Origin: Ancylomarina euxina
Lineage (GTDB): Bacteria > Bacteroidota > Bacteroidia > Bacteroidales > Marinifilaceae
Assembly: GCF_003863355.1 (NCBI RefSeq)
Contig: NZ_QQWG01000001.1
Location: forward strand, 472,675-536,674
Reading direction: 5' to 3'
Length of the DNA stretch: 64,000 nt
The position numbers and the translations under genes were made by a program. Under the pieces are notes generated by a model. It was not told the origin of the DNA. It ran no database searches and was given only the letters and a program-made list of their open reading frames with translations. This document shows, piece by piece, positions 1-8,691 of this stretch (position 1 is its first letter; the number at the start of each line of letters is the position of its first letter).

Positions 1-1
1 T

Positions 2-241
2 AAGCTGTTTAAGATTGATGATATTGAATTGACTTTCGACGAGAGTGCTTTGGAATATATCGTTGATAAGGCTTTGGAATACAAATTAGGGGCACGTGGT
101 TTGCGTTCAATATGCGAAGCAATTATGATGGATGCTATGTTCGAATTACCAACTTCAGATGAAAAAACAGTTATGATTGATGCTAAGTATGCTGCTGGGA
201 AATTAGAAAAAACCAACATGAAACATTTGAGAATAGCTTAA
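2..241 (+). CDS. clpX: ClpX, C-terminal end (partial)
   Basis: The frame is open from the first bases of the window to the stop at 239-241 and encodes the last 79 residues of ClpX, the AAA+ unfoldase that feeds substrates to ClpP. The GARGLRSI sensor-2 motif, followed by a stretch ending in MFELP, is the diagnostic C-terminal small domain of ClpX. The N-terminal zinc-binding domain and the Walker motifs lie upstream, outside the window. A strong terminator follows directly, so clpX ends its transcription unit here. Confidence 0.93.
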   Translation, partial: KLFKIDDIELTFDESALEYIVDKALEYKLGARGLRSICEAIMMDAMFELPTSDEKTVMIDAKYAAGKLEKTNMKHLRIA

Positions 242-262
242 GTTTGCATTCTATATAAAAAC

Positions 263-297
263 AAAAAAAGTCTGGTGATTAACCAGACTTTTTTGTT
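263..297 (+). terminator. Intrinsic terminator after clpX
   Basis: AGTCTGGT (269-276) pairs with ACCAGACT (282-289) around a five-base loop, and flanking A and T runs extend the stem. It works in both directions and also serves the convergent acetyltransferase gene ending at 299. Confidence 0.9.
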
Positions 298-298
298 T

Positions 299-826
299 TT
301 ATGCTTTAACCGATTTAAGATATTCATTTTTTAGAATTGACATGATAATCTTGTCGTGATAGGCTCCATCCCTAAAGCAAGCCTGCCTGAGTTTTCCTTC
401 TGGTGTGAATCCTGCTTTTTGATAGGCTTTTAATCCGCCAATGTTTGGTTCCGATACCGTTAGCATCAATCGGTTCAGTCCCTTTTCGCAAAAGGCAATT
501 TTAAGAACCAGCCTTGTCACCTCGCATCCAATACCTTTATTCCATTGTGACTTGTCACCGATAAAAATGAAGTATTCTCCTGATTTGTTTAGTCTTGAAA
601 TCTTGCAAATACCGGTAAACCCAATTAATTGCTCACTGTCTCTCAAGAAAATTCCAAGGTTTAAACCTTTTGTGTCTTCAAGAACAGATTGGAACCAAAC
701 ATCCACTTCGTCTGGGCTGTTTGTTTTCTGAAAAGCAGAGAGTGAATATCTGATACTTTCACTATCATTAAGCCATTTGTAAAAGGAAGAGATATGAAGC
801 TTGTTTAAAGCTTTTAGTTCAATCAT
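299..826 (-). CDS. GNAT-family N-acetyltransferase (RimJ/RimL-like)
   Basis: A 175-residue protein with a single GNAT fold. The acetyl-CoA pyrophosphate-binding loop is seen as QWNKGIG followed by a helix, and the segment NIGGLKAYQKAGF is the typical C-terminal motif of the RimJ/RimL branch, which acetylates protein N termini or small amines. The substrate cannot be told from sequence. It starts 3 bp after the folA stop codon, so the two genes are probably co-transcribed. Confidence 0.85.
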   Translation of the reverse strand: MIELKALNKLHISSFYKWLNDSESIRYSLSAFQKTNSPDEVDVWFQSVLEDTKGLNLGIFLRDSEQLIGFTGICKISRLNKSGEYFIFIGDKSQWNKGIGCEVTRLVLKIAFCEKGLNRLMLTVSEPNIGGLKAYQKAGFTPEGKLRQACFRDGAYHDKIIMSILKNEYLKSVKA

Positions 827-829
827 ACT

Positions 830-1315
830 TTATTTTCTCTCGTAATCAATAAAAGAATAGGCGTACTCATTTTTAGCATCAGGCATATAATCCTCACGTT
901 TTACGCTATTCCAGATTTTTGCTTCAAGCTTAGGGAAGAAGGTATCTCCATCAAATTTGCTATGCACTAATGTTAGATACAATTTATCTGCCTTGTCAAT
1001 AGCTTCTTTATAAATGGTACCACCACCAATAATAAAAGCTTCCTGATCGGCAGGAACTATAGCAAGAGCTTCTTCCAAAGAATTAACCACAATGCAACCT
1101 TCTACCTTATAATCCGCCTGACGGGTAATTATTATTGAGGTTCGGTTTGGTAGCGGTTTTCCTATTGAATCGAATGTTTTGCGTCCCATAATAATATGGT
1201 GTCCTGTTGTTAAAGCCTTGAATCGTTTTAGATCGGCAGATAATCGCCAAATCAGTTGATTATCTTTTCCAATAACATTGTTCTGAGAAGCTGCTACGAT
1301 GATCGATATAGGCAT
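830..1315 (-). CDS. folA: Dihydrofolate reductase
   Basis: The 161-residue product has the usual length of chromosomal DHFR, which reduces dihydrofolate to tetrahydrofolate with NADPH. Visible hallmarks are the VAASQNNVIGKDNQL start, the W-R-L-S-A-D-L segment carrying the acidic active-site residue (Asp near 28), IIMGRKTF for cofactor binding and the IIGGGTIY motif near residue 98. thyA lies upstream on the same strand, which makes the classical pair: ThyA produces the dihydrofolate that FolA recycles. Confidence 0.97.
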   Translation of the reverse strand: MPISIIVAASQNNVIGKDNQLIWRLSADLKRFKALTTGHHIIMGRKTFDSIGKPLPNRTSIIITRQADYKVEGCIVVNSLEEALAIVPADQEAFIIGGGTIYKEAIDKADKLYLTLVHSKFDGDTFFPKLEAKIWNSVKREDYMPDAKNEYAYSFIDYERK

Positions 1316-1455
1316 AATAGTGGTATGTTGGTGAATGTATAAGTTCGTTAATGAGTGAAAGAGTTAATGGGTGAATTTGTGATTAAAACTCAGATGCTTA
1401 AATCCCAATACCTTATTCAGTTTAACTCTTTAGCAATTTAACCATTTAAATGAGA

Positions 1456-2250
1456 CTAGACTGAAATAGCTCCCTTTATGTGGGGATCAGCTTCGTAGTT
1501 TTCCAGACTAAAGTCTTCGATTTTAAAATCAAAAATACTTTTAACATCAGGATTGATTTTCATTTGAGGCAGCTTTTTAGGCTTCCGAGTCAATTGTAGA
1601 TCAACTTGTTCTAGATGATTGTTGTAAATATGAGCATCACCTAATGTATGAATAAAATCGCCTGCTTCTAAATCACAAACCTGGGCCATCATCATGGTTA
1701 GTAGGGCATAAGAGGCAATATTAAAAGGCACACCTAAAAAGATATCGGCACTACGCTGATATAACTGACAGGACAATTTGCCATCAGCCACGTAAAATTG
1801 AAATAGGGCATGACAAGGAGGTAAAGCCATATTTTCTATATCGGCAACGTTCCAGGCACTTACAATTAATCGGCGTGAGTTTGGATTGTTCTTAATATCA
1901 TTTACCAATTGAGAAATTTGATCAACATGTTCGCCATTAGCTTTAGGCCATGAACGCCATTGATAGCCATAAACATGCCCTAGGTCGCCATTCTCATCAG
2001 CCCATTCATTCCAAATTTTCACCCCATTGTCCTGTAGATATTTGACGTTGGTATCGCCATTCAAAAACCACAAAAGCTCATGAATGATGGATTTTAAATG
2101 TAGTTTTTTGGTTGTAAGTACAGGAAAGCCTTCTGATAGGTCGAATCGCATTTGATGACCGAAAATACTAATTGTTCCGGTTCCTGTTCGGTCACCCTTT
2201 TGGTTACCTTCCTGAGTCACTTTCTCTAGCAATTCGAGATATTGGCGCAT
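1456..2250 (-). CDS. thyA: Thymidylate synthase
   Basis: The 264-residue protein has exactly the length of the E. coli enzyme. It methylates dUMP to dTMP using methylene-tetrahydrofolate. The catalytic cysteine sits in [12 protein letters not shown], the folate- and dUMP-binding segment [14 protein letters not shown] is intact, and the protein ends in IKGAISV like other ThyA proteins. A 140-bp spacer with no obvious terminator separates it from folA downstream, so a thyA-folA-acetyltransferase unit is likely. Confidence 0.97.
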   Translation of the reverse strand: MRQYLELLEKVTQEGNQKGDRTGTGTISIFGHQMRFDLSEGFPVLTTKKLHLKSIIHELLWFLNGDTNVKYLQDNGVKIWNEWADENGDLGHVYGYQWRSWPKANGEHVDQISQLVNDIKNNPNSRRLIVSAWNVADIENMALPPCHALFQFYVADGKLSCQLYQRSADIFLGVPFNIASYALLTMMMAQVCDLEAGDFIHTLGDAHIYNNHLEQVDLQLTRKPKKLPQMKINPDVKSIFDFKIEDFSLENYEADPHIKGAISV

Positions 2251-2497
2251 AGTTGTTCAAATTTTTTCTTAAAATTAGTTTAAAGTTAAACTTTCCAACG
2301 GAAGAATGTTTCTCTCTTCTAAATATTTCGAGAATCAACTTATTAACATCTCTGTTGAAAACTATTTGCGAATAGGAATATCGAAACAGACTTTAGCTTT
2401 TAAAAAGCTTAATCTGAAAAATATTTTTATTTAACTCAACATAAATCATTAATTTAAAGTCTCCTTATATTATCTAATCGTTTAAAAATTAGGTCAA

Positions 2498-3970
2498 ATG
2501 CTCATCAAAACCTACGGAAGTGCTGTGTATGGAATTCATGCCACCACCATCACAATTGAAGTTAATGTTTTTAATGGCGTTCGTTTTTCTTTGGTTGGTT
2601 TACCCGATAATGCCGTGAAGGAAAGCCAGCAGCGTATTGATTCTGCTTTAAGAGAAGTTGGTTATAAAATTCCAGGTAAAAAGATCATTATTAATATGGC
2701 ACCTGCTGATATTCGGAAGGAAGGCTCGGCCTATGATTTGCCCTTAGCCGTTGGAATATTAACGGCTACTGAACAAATTAAATGTCCAGACTTGCAAAAA
2801 TATGTGATTATGGGTGAGCTTTCTTTGGATGGAAGTTTAGTGCCTATTAAAGGTGTTTTACCTATGGCTATAAAGGCCCGAGAAGAAGGTTTTGAAGGTT
2901 TGATTTTACCAAAGGAAAATGCGAAAGAAGCGGCAGTTGTCAATAATTTAAAGGTTTATGGCATTGAGAATATTAAGGAACTGATTGATTTCTTTAATGG
3001 AGAGGCTGAGTTGGTCATTACAGAAGTAGATACAAGAGCAGAGTTTTATTCTCATCTGAATCATTTTGAACATGATTTTGCAGATGTAAAAGGACAAGAA
3101 AATGTAAAAAGAGCCCTTGAGATTGCCGCAGCTGGTGGACACAATATCATAATGATTGGCCCTCCAGGTTCTGGAAAGACAATGCTGGCAAAGCGTATTC
3201 CAGGTATTTTACCTCCACTAAGTTTACAGGAAGCCTTAGAAACTACAAAAATACATTCGGTAGCTGGCACGCTTGAAAAGGGAAGTGGTTTAATGACTAA
3301 ACGACCATTTAGAAGTCCACATCATACGATTTCCGATGTCGCACTGGTTGGGGGCGGAACAATTCCCAAACCCGGTGAAATTAGTTTATCACACAATGGT
3401 GTGCTTTTTCTCGATGAATTACCTGAATTTAAAAGAACGGTGCTCGAAGTCATGCGACAACCTTTAGAAGATAGAACGATTACAATCTCACGTGCCAAGT
3501 TTACGGTTGATTACCCGGCAAGTACGATGTTGATTTCATCAATGAATCCCTGCCCTTGCGGGTTTTATAATCATCCAGATAAAGATTGCCTTTGTCCCCC
3601 AGGTATGGTTCAAAAATATTTGAGTCGAATTTCTGGGCCTCTTCTCGATCGAATCGATATTCACATTGAGGTGACACCCGTTTCCTTCGATAAAATTTCA
3701 GACGAACGACTTTCTGAAAAGTCCTCAGTTATTAGAGAAAGGGTAGAGCTCGCTCGTCAGGTTCAATCCGCACGTTTTGTCGATGAGGAAGGCATTCATT
3801 CCAATGCCATGATGAGTTCTCGACTTCTGCGTAAATACTGTCGACCCAACGAAGCTGGTATGCAGCTTTTGAAAGTTGCCATGGAAAAAGTTGGTCTTTC
3901 AGCTCGGGCCTACGATCGAATTTTAAAAGTCACAAAATTTCATTATAAGTCGGTATCTTTATCAGCATGA
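2498..3970 (+). CDS. comM: ComM/YifB Mg-chelatase-like ATPase, 5' part, C terminus replaced by island sequence
   Basis: ComM is a hexameric AAA+ helicase that helps recombine incoming DNA in natural transformation. The N-terminal ChlI-like domain, the P-loop GPPGSGKT (near residues 221-228), the Walker B GVLFLDELPEF (near 300) and the cysteine cluster CPCGF...CLC (352-366) are intact. The native reading frame ends at 3930, inside codon 478. The island then supplies 12 foreign residues, giving 490 instead of 512, so the last 34 native residues are lost. They survive at 12955-13060. Whether the truncated helicase works is unknown. The C-terminal segment is normally well conserved, so impaired function is likely. 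Confidence 0.93.
   Translation: MLIKTYGSAVYGIHATTITIEVNVFNGVRFSLVGLPDNAVKESQQRIDSALREVGYKIPGKKIIINMAPADIRKEGSAYDLPLAVGILTATEQIKCPDLQKYVIMGELSLDGSLVPIKGVLPMAIKAREEGFEGLILPKENAKEAAVVNNLKVYGIENIKELIDFFNGEAELVITEVDTRAEFYSHLNHFEHDFADVKGQENVKRALEIAAAGGHNIIMIGPPGSGKTMLAKRIPGILPPLSLQEALETTKIHSVAGTLEKGSGLMTKRPFRSPHHTISDVALVGGGTIPKPGEISLSHNGVLFLDELPEFKRTVLEVMRQPLEDRTITISRAKFTVDYPASTMLISSMNPCPCGFYNHPDKDCLCPPGMVQKYLSRISGPLLDRIDIHIEVTPVSFDKISDERLSEKSSVIRERVELARQVQSARFVDEEGIHSNAMMSSRLLRKYCRPNEAGMQLLKVAMEKVGLSARAYDRILKVTKFHYKSVSLSA
3921..3952. other. attL junction
   Basis: Chromosomal comM sequence (TTTTA) meets the core AAAGT at 3926-3930, then C, then the left attP arm ACAAAATTTC...AAGTCG at 3932-3952. 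The arm matches the reverse complement of 12925-12945 at 20 of 21 bases. Confidence 0.85.
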
Positions 3971-4587
3971 TGATAAATACAATGAAAGCAAAGTACATAA
4001 GAGTATCGACATTGGAACAAAATACAGCAAGGCAAAATGTGGGTTGTAAAGAATATAAGCTGTATGAAGATAAGTTGTCTGGTTTAATTCCATTCAGTAA
4101 AAGATCTGCAGCAATAAAATTGATGGAGGATATTGAAAAAGGATATATTAACTATGTTCATATTAGTTCAATAGATCGACTTGGACGAAACGTAATAGAT
4201 ATCCAAAATCAATTGAATTGGTTTGTTGATAGAAAAGTACAAGTCTATGCTGAGAACATTCAAATGAATCTGCTAAATGAAGACGGAACATTGAATGCAA
4301 TTGCAAAGATGATTATTGACTTATTAAGTTCTGTTGCAAGCATCGAAATAAATGCAATTAAAGAACGTCAAATGCAAGGAATTAATATTGCAAAAGTTAA
4401 AGGTGATATCTATAAAGGAAGAAAACGTGGTGCTGTAATGTCAGATAAAGATTATTTAAAACGACATAAAGATGTCGTTAGCCTTCTCAAGGATGGTTTG
4501 AGTTTAAATAAAATTTCGAAACTAACTGGTAAAGCATTTGTGACTGTAAAATCGGTTGACCAAAAATTAAATTCTTTAATAGCTTGA
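3967..4587 (+). CDS. Small serine recombinase (resolvase/invertase family)
   Basis: The 206-residue protein is a compact serine recombinase. The catalytic serine lies in YIRVST (Ser14), DRLGRN is the conserved arginine-bearing motif near residue 70, and a C-terminal helix-turn-helix (near 165-200, DGLSLNKISKLTG) would bind DNA. Its ATG overlaps the stop of the truncated comM frame (3967-3970, ATGATG), so it is placed to be translated by coupling from comM mRNA. It lacks the zinc ribbon and coiled coil of the island's large integrase. It may resolve, invert or assist excision, but nothing in the sequence decides between these. Confidence 0.88.
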   Translation: MMINTMKAKYIRVSTLEQNTARQNVGCKEYKLYEDKLSGLIPFSKRSAAIKLMEDIEKGYINYVHISSIDRLGRNVIDIQNQLNWFVDRKVQVYAENIQMNLLNEDGTLNAIAKMIIDLLSSVASIEINAIKERQMQGINIAKVKGDIYKGRKRGAVMSDKDYLKRHKDVVSLLKDGLSLNKISKLTGKAFVTVKSVDQKLNSLIA

Positions 4588-4712
4588 TTTTAACATTCTT
4601 TTAAAGTCTTGATAATCAAAGGATAGTTTTAACCTAATATATAAGATATAACAAGAAAAGATTTAAGTAATTGTTTTTATATGTTAATGTTAAAAATGAG
4701 ATGAATACATAT

Positions 4713-4852
4713 GGAAATGTAACGTTTTTAAATGAAATTTTAATGATTAATAATTGTCAAAAAGATATAACGTTAATGTAATCAGATAGATAATAAAATT
4801 GCGCCTTTTTGCAAGTAATCTGAGTAAACCACCTTGTTCCTCAAGGGGTTTT
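4713..4852 (+). ncRNA. Candidate small RNA between recombinase and RNA polymerase genes
   Basis: The octamer ATGTTAAT (4681-4688) is followed 20 bases after its TGTT by TACATATG, near the TAnnTTTG -7 form. Downstream are a stem-loop (TCAGAT 4782-4787 with ATCTGA 4818-4823, inner TTGC/GCAA) and a terminator at 4826-4852. No protein frame is seen. The start position is a guess. Confidence 0.28.
4826..4852. terminator. Bidirectional terminator hairpin
   Basis: AAACC (4826-4830) and CCTTG (4832-4836) pair with CAAGG (4842-4846) and GGTTT (4847-4851). The stem is ten base pairs with one bulged A, followed by T residues. It separates the recombinase gene from the convergent RNA polymerase gene. 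Confidence 0.65.
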
Positions 4853-4948
4853 ATTAAATCAAGAAGTGAAAATAATCGTTTTTGAGATTGAATACAGTAA
4901 TTGATTCGAATCTTGTGAATCGCATATTAATGATTTTGTGTATCAGTT

Positions 4949-7228
4949 CTAACTAAAAAAATATTCATTCTTCTTCATTAAGTCGAGTTTAATTTCAATC
5001 GTATTTTTATTATCGTTTTGATAAGGAAGTTTTATTTTGTCAATTTTCTTGACTTGTGCTGTACTGTCATCTAATTGAGAAATTAATTGTTCATGAAGAA
5101 ACTCTATTGGATTCGTTTTAATTAATGCAATAAATTCCTTCTTGATAATAACTAACATCTTATCTACATGATTTGGATGACAGCCAAATGAATCATGTAT
5201 CCAATCAGAGGATTTAATGTTATTATTTCGTAATCTTAATGCAACTCGTCTCAATAAATCCGCATCAAGTGAATGAATGAAATTTGGACTAATTGCTCTC
5301 CTCATTTTTTTTGAATCGATTATTGATGAACGATCTTTTTGAAAAATATTAATTTGTTTTTCTGAATTTGGAAGCTTCAATGTTATCTGTTTTTTACTAG
5401 CTTCTTTGTATTTAACATGGTTAACCATAAAGCCATCAGATGTTTTCCAACTTATAGCTTTATTGGACTTTGTTAAAATTGAATTCATTTCTTGAATATA
5501 CTTTTCGAATGCTTTACCTCCGTTTAATTCTCCATAGATTGCTTCTCCAATAATCCTTGATAGATGTAATGCACTTTCCTTTGTTATCCAATGAGTGTCA
5601 ATATTGTTTTGAATAATACTTTTCCATATTAAATCAGACATACCAATTGTAGTACCTCCATAATTTGAAATCATAACGGGGGTTTTACATATGCTTCTTC
5701 CGTTGGTTTCTAATAATTTCATCAATATTTCCAATTTCTCAATTTTATCTTCATGTTGGAATTCATTTTTCATATTCATTTTGAATTTCAGCTCATTTAA
5801 TTCATCATCTATTAGATCGATTGATGTTTCAGCTATACGAATATAAATATCTTCTCTTTTTTGATTCCCATTTTTATCAAACGTCGGTATAACATTTGTT
5901 GCCTCACAACCTGCTATATCTCCTGTGATTGCAGATGTAAATTGACTACCACTGTTACATGCATCAAGATGAATTCTGGTTTTAATTTTGTAATTAGAAT
6001 CGTTGATGAAATTTTGCATTTCTATTTGATGCGATAGGAATTGATATGGTTTATCAGCTTGTTTATAGGAGGTATTAAGCATTTCTTTTCCTCTTTGAAC
6101 TCTATGTGTAAATGGCAATTTATCATCGCCATAGAGCGAAGCTAAATAAGCCCAACACCAATTTTCACCATTTTTTGTTAATTGTTCTCCTTGAGCATAT
6201 TCAAGCATTGCTTTAATAGCATCTGTCCCTTGAGGAGATAATATTGATGGAATAGGATAGATTCTTCCTCTTGAATCATATGAGTGAGGAAAGTATATTG
6301 TTTTATCAATATATTTTTTTGCAAGTTTAATTGCTAATTTGTGAGTTCGATAATTGCTTAATGCTGATTCGTATTGATTGTAATAAGCTTTATATAATTC
6401 GAGTGATTGTAAATATATTTTTCGATTATCTTTAATCTTTGCTCTTTCAGATTCACTTATCTTTAGAGAGCTATCATTTAGATCAATTTCTAATTTGCAA
6501 CTTTTATTATCTGGTTTATTAAACTTTACAAAATCGTTATACCTTGGTTCTACAAGATCTTGTTCTATTCTCATTAAGACCGATTCATTTATACACCATG
6601 CTGTTGACTGGATGTAATTTATAGAATCAAATACATTTTTAGAGTATAACGAATAGTCAATATCTCGGACATGTGATCTGATCATTTCATATTGTATATG
6701 CTGATATCCTCCGCTGATTGTATTGTTCTCGTATTTCCAATCAACTGGTTGTTCTGTCAATGGAGAAGGGAAAAATGACTTGTATGACTGAACGGAAATA
6801 TCGTTTAAGATGTCATTGGGAATATTACAAGAATAGAATACTTGTCTTTTGTATGTACCTGAATTATCATCTCCACTCTCATTAAGACAGAAATATTGAC
6901 TTGCATCAACTATGATTTCAACAAATCGCCATGTGTGTTCGAAAGACAACTCTGTTAATATCTTATTTTGAATTAAATTAATATGCTTGTGTCGAGTTTT
7001 AATTGACCCATTGCCACCTGAATGAGAATCAATGTTTGTTAAATATGAAAGAAGAAATAGAATTTCAGTGATTTTAGTTTTTATAATTTCATCATCATTA
7101 AAATAAGTTTTTAGAAGAGTCCGATACTTTCTTGCACATCCATTATAAATCCAATTTTTCACATGCGGTATAATGTTTGACGCTTCATGTATTAATAATT
7201 CGTTCTTCAATATTTTCGTTCGATCCAT
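4949..7228 (-). CDS. Single-subunit (T7/mitochondrial-type) DNA-dependent RNA polymerase
   Basis: The 759-residue product (ATG at 7226-7228; a TTG seven codons upstream is possible) aligns by eye with T7 RNA polymerase over the whole polymerase domain. DSRGRIYP (about 318-325) matches the T7 DWRGRVYA block. LDACNSGSQ (Asp ~422) matches the catalytic Asp537 motif. RSICKTPVMISNYGG (Arg ~511, Lys ~515, Tyr ~523) matches Arg627, Lys631 and Tyr639. PNFIHSLDADLLRR and IHDSFG (Asp ~679) match the His811/Asp812 block. The Asp-to-Asp spacing is 257 against 275 in T7. The N-terminal promoter-binding part is shorter and not recognisable. No phage genes accompany it. All catalytic residues are present, so an active transcriptase is expected. 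Its promoters are unknown. Confidence 0.95.
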   Translation of the reverse strand: MDRTKILKNELLIHEASNIIPHVKNWIYNGCARKYRTLLKTYFNDDEIIKTKITEILFLLSYLTNIDSHSGGNGSIKTRHKHINLIQNKILTELSFEHTWRFVEIIVDASQYFCLNESGDDNSGTYKRQVFYSCNIPNDILNDISVQSYKSFFPSPLTEQPVDWKYENNTISGGYQHIQYEMIRSHVRDIDYSLYSKNVFDSINYIQSTAWCINESVLMRIEQDLVEPRYNDFVKFNKPDNKSCKLEIDLNDSSLKISESERAKIKDNRKIYLQSLELYKAYYNQYESALSNYRTHKLAIKLAKKYIDKTIYFPHSYDSRGRIYPIPSILSPQGTDAIKAMLEYAQGEQLTKNGENWCWAYLASLYGDDKLPFTHRVQRGKEMLNTSYKQADKPYQFLSHQIEMQNFINDSNYKIKTRIHLDACNSGSQFTSAITGDIAGCEATNVIPTFDKNGNQKREDIYIRIAETSIDLIDDELNELKFKMNMKNEFQHEDKIEKLEILMKLLETNGRSICKTPVMISNYGGTTIGMSDLIWKSIIQNNIDTHWITKESALHLSRIIGEAIYGELNGGKAFEKYIQEMNSILTKSNKAISWKTSDGFMVNHVKYKEASKKQITLKLPNSEKQINIFQKDRSSIIDSKKMRRAISPNFIHSLDADLLRRVALRLRNNNIKSSDWIHDSFGCHPNHVDKMLVIIKKEFIALIKTNPIEFLHEQLISQLDDSTAQVKKIDKIKLPYQNDNKNTIEIKLDLMKKNEYFFS

Positions 7229-7274
7229 TATTCTTATTTCGATAATCAATTCAATTTGTCTTACTCATTTTCTA

Positions 7275-7301
7275 TAAACCTTTAAGCTACTATAAGGTTT
7301 A
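7275..7301. promoter_or_regulatory. Inverted repeat upstream of the RNA polymerase gene
   Basis: TAAACCTT (7275-7282) and AAGGTTTA (7294-7301) form an 8-bp perfect inverted repeat about 47 bp upstream of the polymerase ATG. It is an operator or leader-hairpin candidate in the divergent control region. Confidence 0.4.
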
Positions 7302-7405
7302 AATTTAATATCGCACTAAAATAAGATTCTTTGAGATGAATCTGCTTGAAGTTTGCTATTAATGTTTAAGGTATACTCTAAATGTTAATTGTTTCATAAT
7401 AATGT

Positions 7406-7426
7406 TACTTTTGATTTAAATCAAAA
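7406..7426 (+). promoter_or_regulatory. -7 box overlapped by an 18-bp palindrome, upstream of the endonuclease gene
   Basis: TACTTTTG (7406-7413) fits the Bacteroidota TAnnTTTG element. TTTTGATTTAAATCAAAA (7409-7426) is a perfect palindrome lying across its downstream side, ten bases before the start codon. A repressor bound here would block endonuclease transcription. Confidence 0.5.
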
Positions 7427-7435
7427 AAATACATT

Positions 7436-8332
7436 ATGACAGTACAATTTTCACAAACGGAAACAGACATACTAGATCAATTTACTGCAGGAACAAGTTT
7501 CACACTTGATTCTAAAAATTATACAGTTTTGGAATCAGGTAAGCCAAGACCTCCAAAGGGAGAAGGTAAAACAGATCTTTATATCTTGGCAAATGATTCT
7601 AACAATAATTCTATTGAACTAAAAATATCAATAAAACAGCATAATGCTGATTTTCTTGAAAACAAAATTAGTTTAGATAGAGCGATACAAATACTAGGGG
7701 ATGATGCTCAAGATATTATTAGTGATTCAATAAGTGACATCGAAGATGAATTTCGTGATGATTATTTAATAACTATCAATAAATATGGGCGCACCGTAGC
7801 GAAGACATTAAAGATAGGTTGGAAATTCGAATTGCTTAATTGTAAAAGTGGAGCTAAATCAGGATTGATGAAACTTAATGACGCACAAAAAATAGATGTT
7901 TATTCAGGTTCTAATCTTGATTGTTCAAAAAAGAATTCCAATGTTAATGGTCGAATAGTAGCTAATTCAGGTGTTGCAAATTGTATATTAGAACTAAAGA
8001 AAAATCCAACATTGACTACTCAAACCATAATAAACGATTTGAGACCCATCGCTGATTATGCTAAAACACAAAGTATTTATTTTGCGTGTAAGGCTGTAAA
8101 TTATAGAATGACCCCAGATAAATGGGATGGGAATCGACCATTAGCTGTTTATGTGAATTGGTTTATAGATGATTCGAAACTTAATGGCGAAATTGTATTT
8201 GATTCTCCATTAAGCACGTCAGCAAATAGTATTGGTAAGAATATTAGAAAACTCCTTAAAATATTAAATATAAATGATGGAAATTTTAAGTCGATTAAAA
8301 CCATTTTGGAAAATGTAAAATATTACGAATAA
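7436..8332 (+). CDS. Type II restriction endonuclease (PD-(D/E)XK)
   Basis: The 298-residue protein has a nuclease core: GKTDLY (44-49) with Asp47, then IELKIS (60-65) giving Glu61-x-Lys63, the D...ExK arrangement of PD-(D/E)XK nucleases. It sits in front of a controller gene and a C5 cytosine methyltransferase on the same strand, which identifies it as the restriction partner. It is similar in length to HaeII-type enzymes. Assignment to that family is a suspicion from the methyltransferase, not something read from this sequence. No signal peptide or membrane segment is seen. Confidence 0.8.
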   Translation: MTVQFSQTETDILDQFTAGTSFTLDSKNYTVLESGKPRPPKGEGKTDLYILANDSNNNSIELKISIKQHNADFLENKISLDRAIQILGDDAQDIISDSISDIEDEFRDDYLITINKYGRTVAKTLKIGWKFELLNCKSGAKSGLMKLNDAQKIDVYSGSNLDCSKKNSNVNGRIVANSGVANCILELKKNPTLTTQTIINDLRPIADYAKTQSIYFACKAVNYRMTPDKWDGNRPLAVYVNWFIDDSKLNGEIVFDSPLSTSANSIGKNIRKLLKILNINDGNFKSIKTILENVKYYE

Positions 8333-8338
8333 TTTAAA

Positions 8339-8373
8339 TATATTTGTCAAATAATGACAAGTCGAAATAAGAC
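8339..8373 (+). promoter_or_regulatory. Controller-protein operator and promoter
   Basis: TATATTTG (8339-8346) fits TAnnTTTG. Overlapping it is TTGTCA-N5-TGACAA (8344-8360), followed by GTC-N7-GAC (8361-8373). Two adjacent dyads across the -7 and start region of an HTH controller gene are typical of autoregulatory C-boxes. Confidence 0.55.
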
Positions 8374-8379
8374 ATCTCT

Positions 8380-8691
8380 ATGAAGATTACATTTGGCGAA
8401 TATATTCGAAAACTCAGAAATGAAAAAGAATTAACTTTAACGCAACTTGCGGCGTTACTTGGATTAGATTCTGCTAATTTAAGTAAGATCGAAAATGGGA
8501 AAAGAGATTTCGACGAAAAAAGATTAATTATATTATCTGAAATATTTAATATTAGAGAAGATGTAATACGACAAGAGTATATAGGTGACATAATTGCAAA
8601 AACTCTTTATGAGAACAATTGTAATGAAGCTATATTTACAATGGTCAAAGAGAAGGTTAAATACTTAGAACAAAAAGAAGTTAAAATATGA
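8380..8691 (+). CDS. XRE-family HTH controller protein of the restriction-modification system
   Basis: The 103-residue protein has an N-terminal XRE helix-turn-helix (residues 6-62; [21 protein letters not shown] holds the recognition helix) and a short helical tail. Proteins of this kind beside type II systems delay endonuclease expression until the genome is methylated. Its last codon overlaps the methyltransferase start (ATGA at 8688-8691), so the two are translationally coupled. Dyad symmetric sites lie directly upstream. Confidence 0.85.
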   Translation: MKITFGEYIRKLRNEKELTLTQLAALLGLDSANLSKIENGKRDFDEKRLIILSEIFNIREDVIRQEYIGDIIAKTLYENNCNEAIFTMVKEKVKYLEQKEVKI

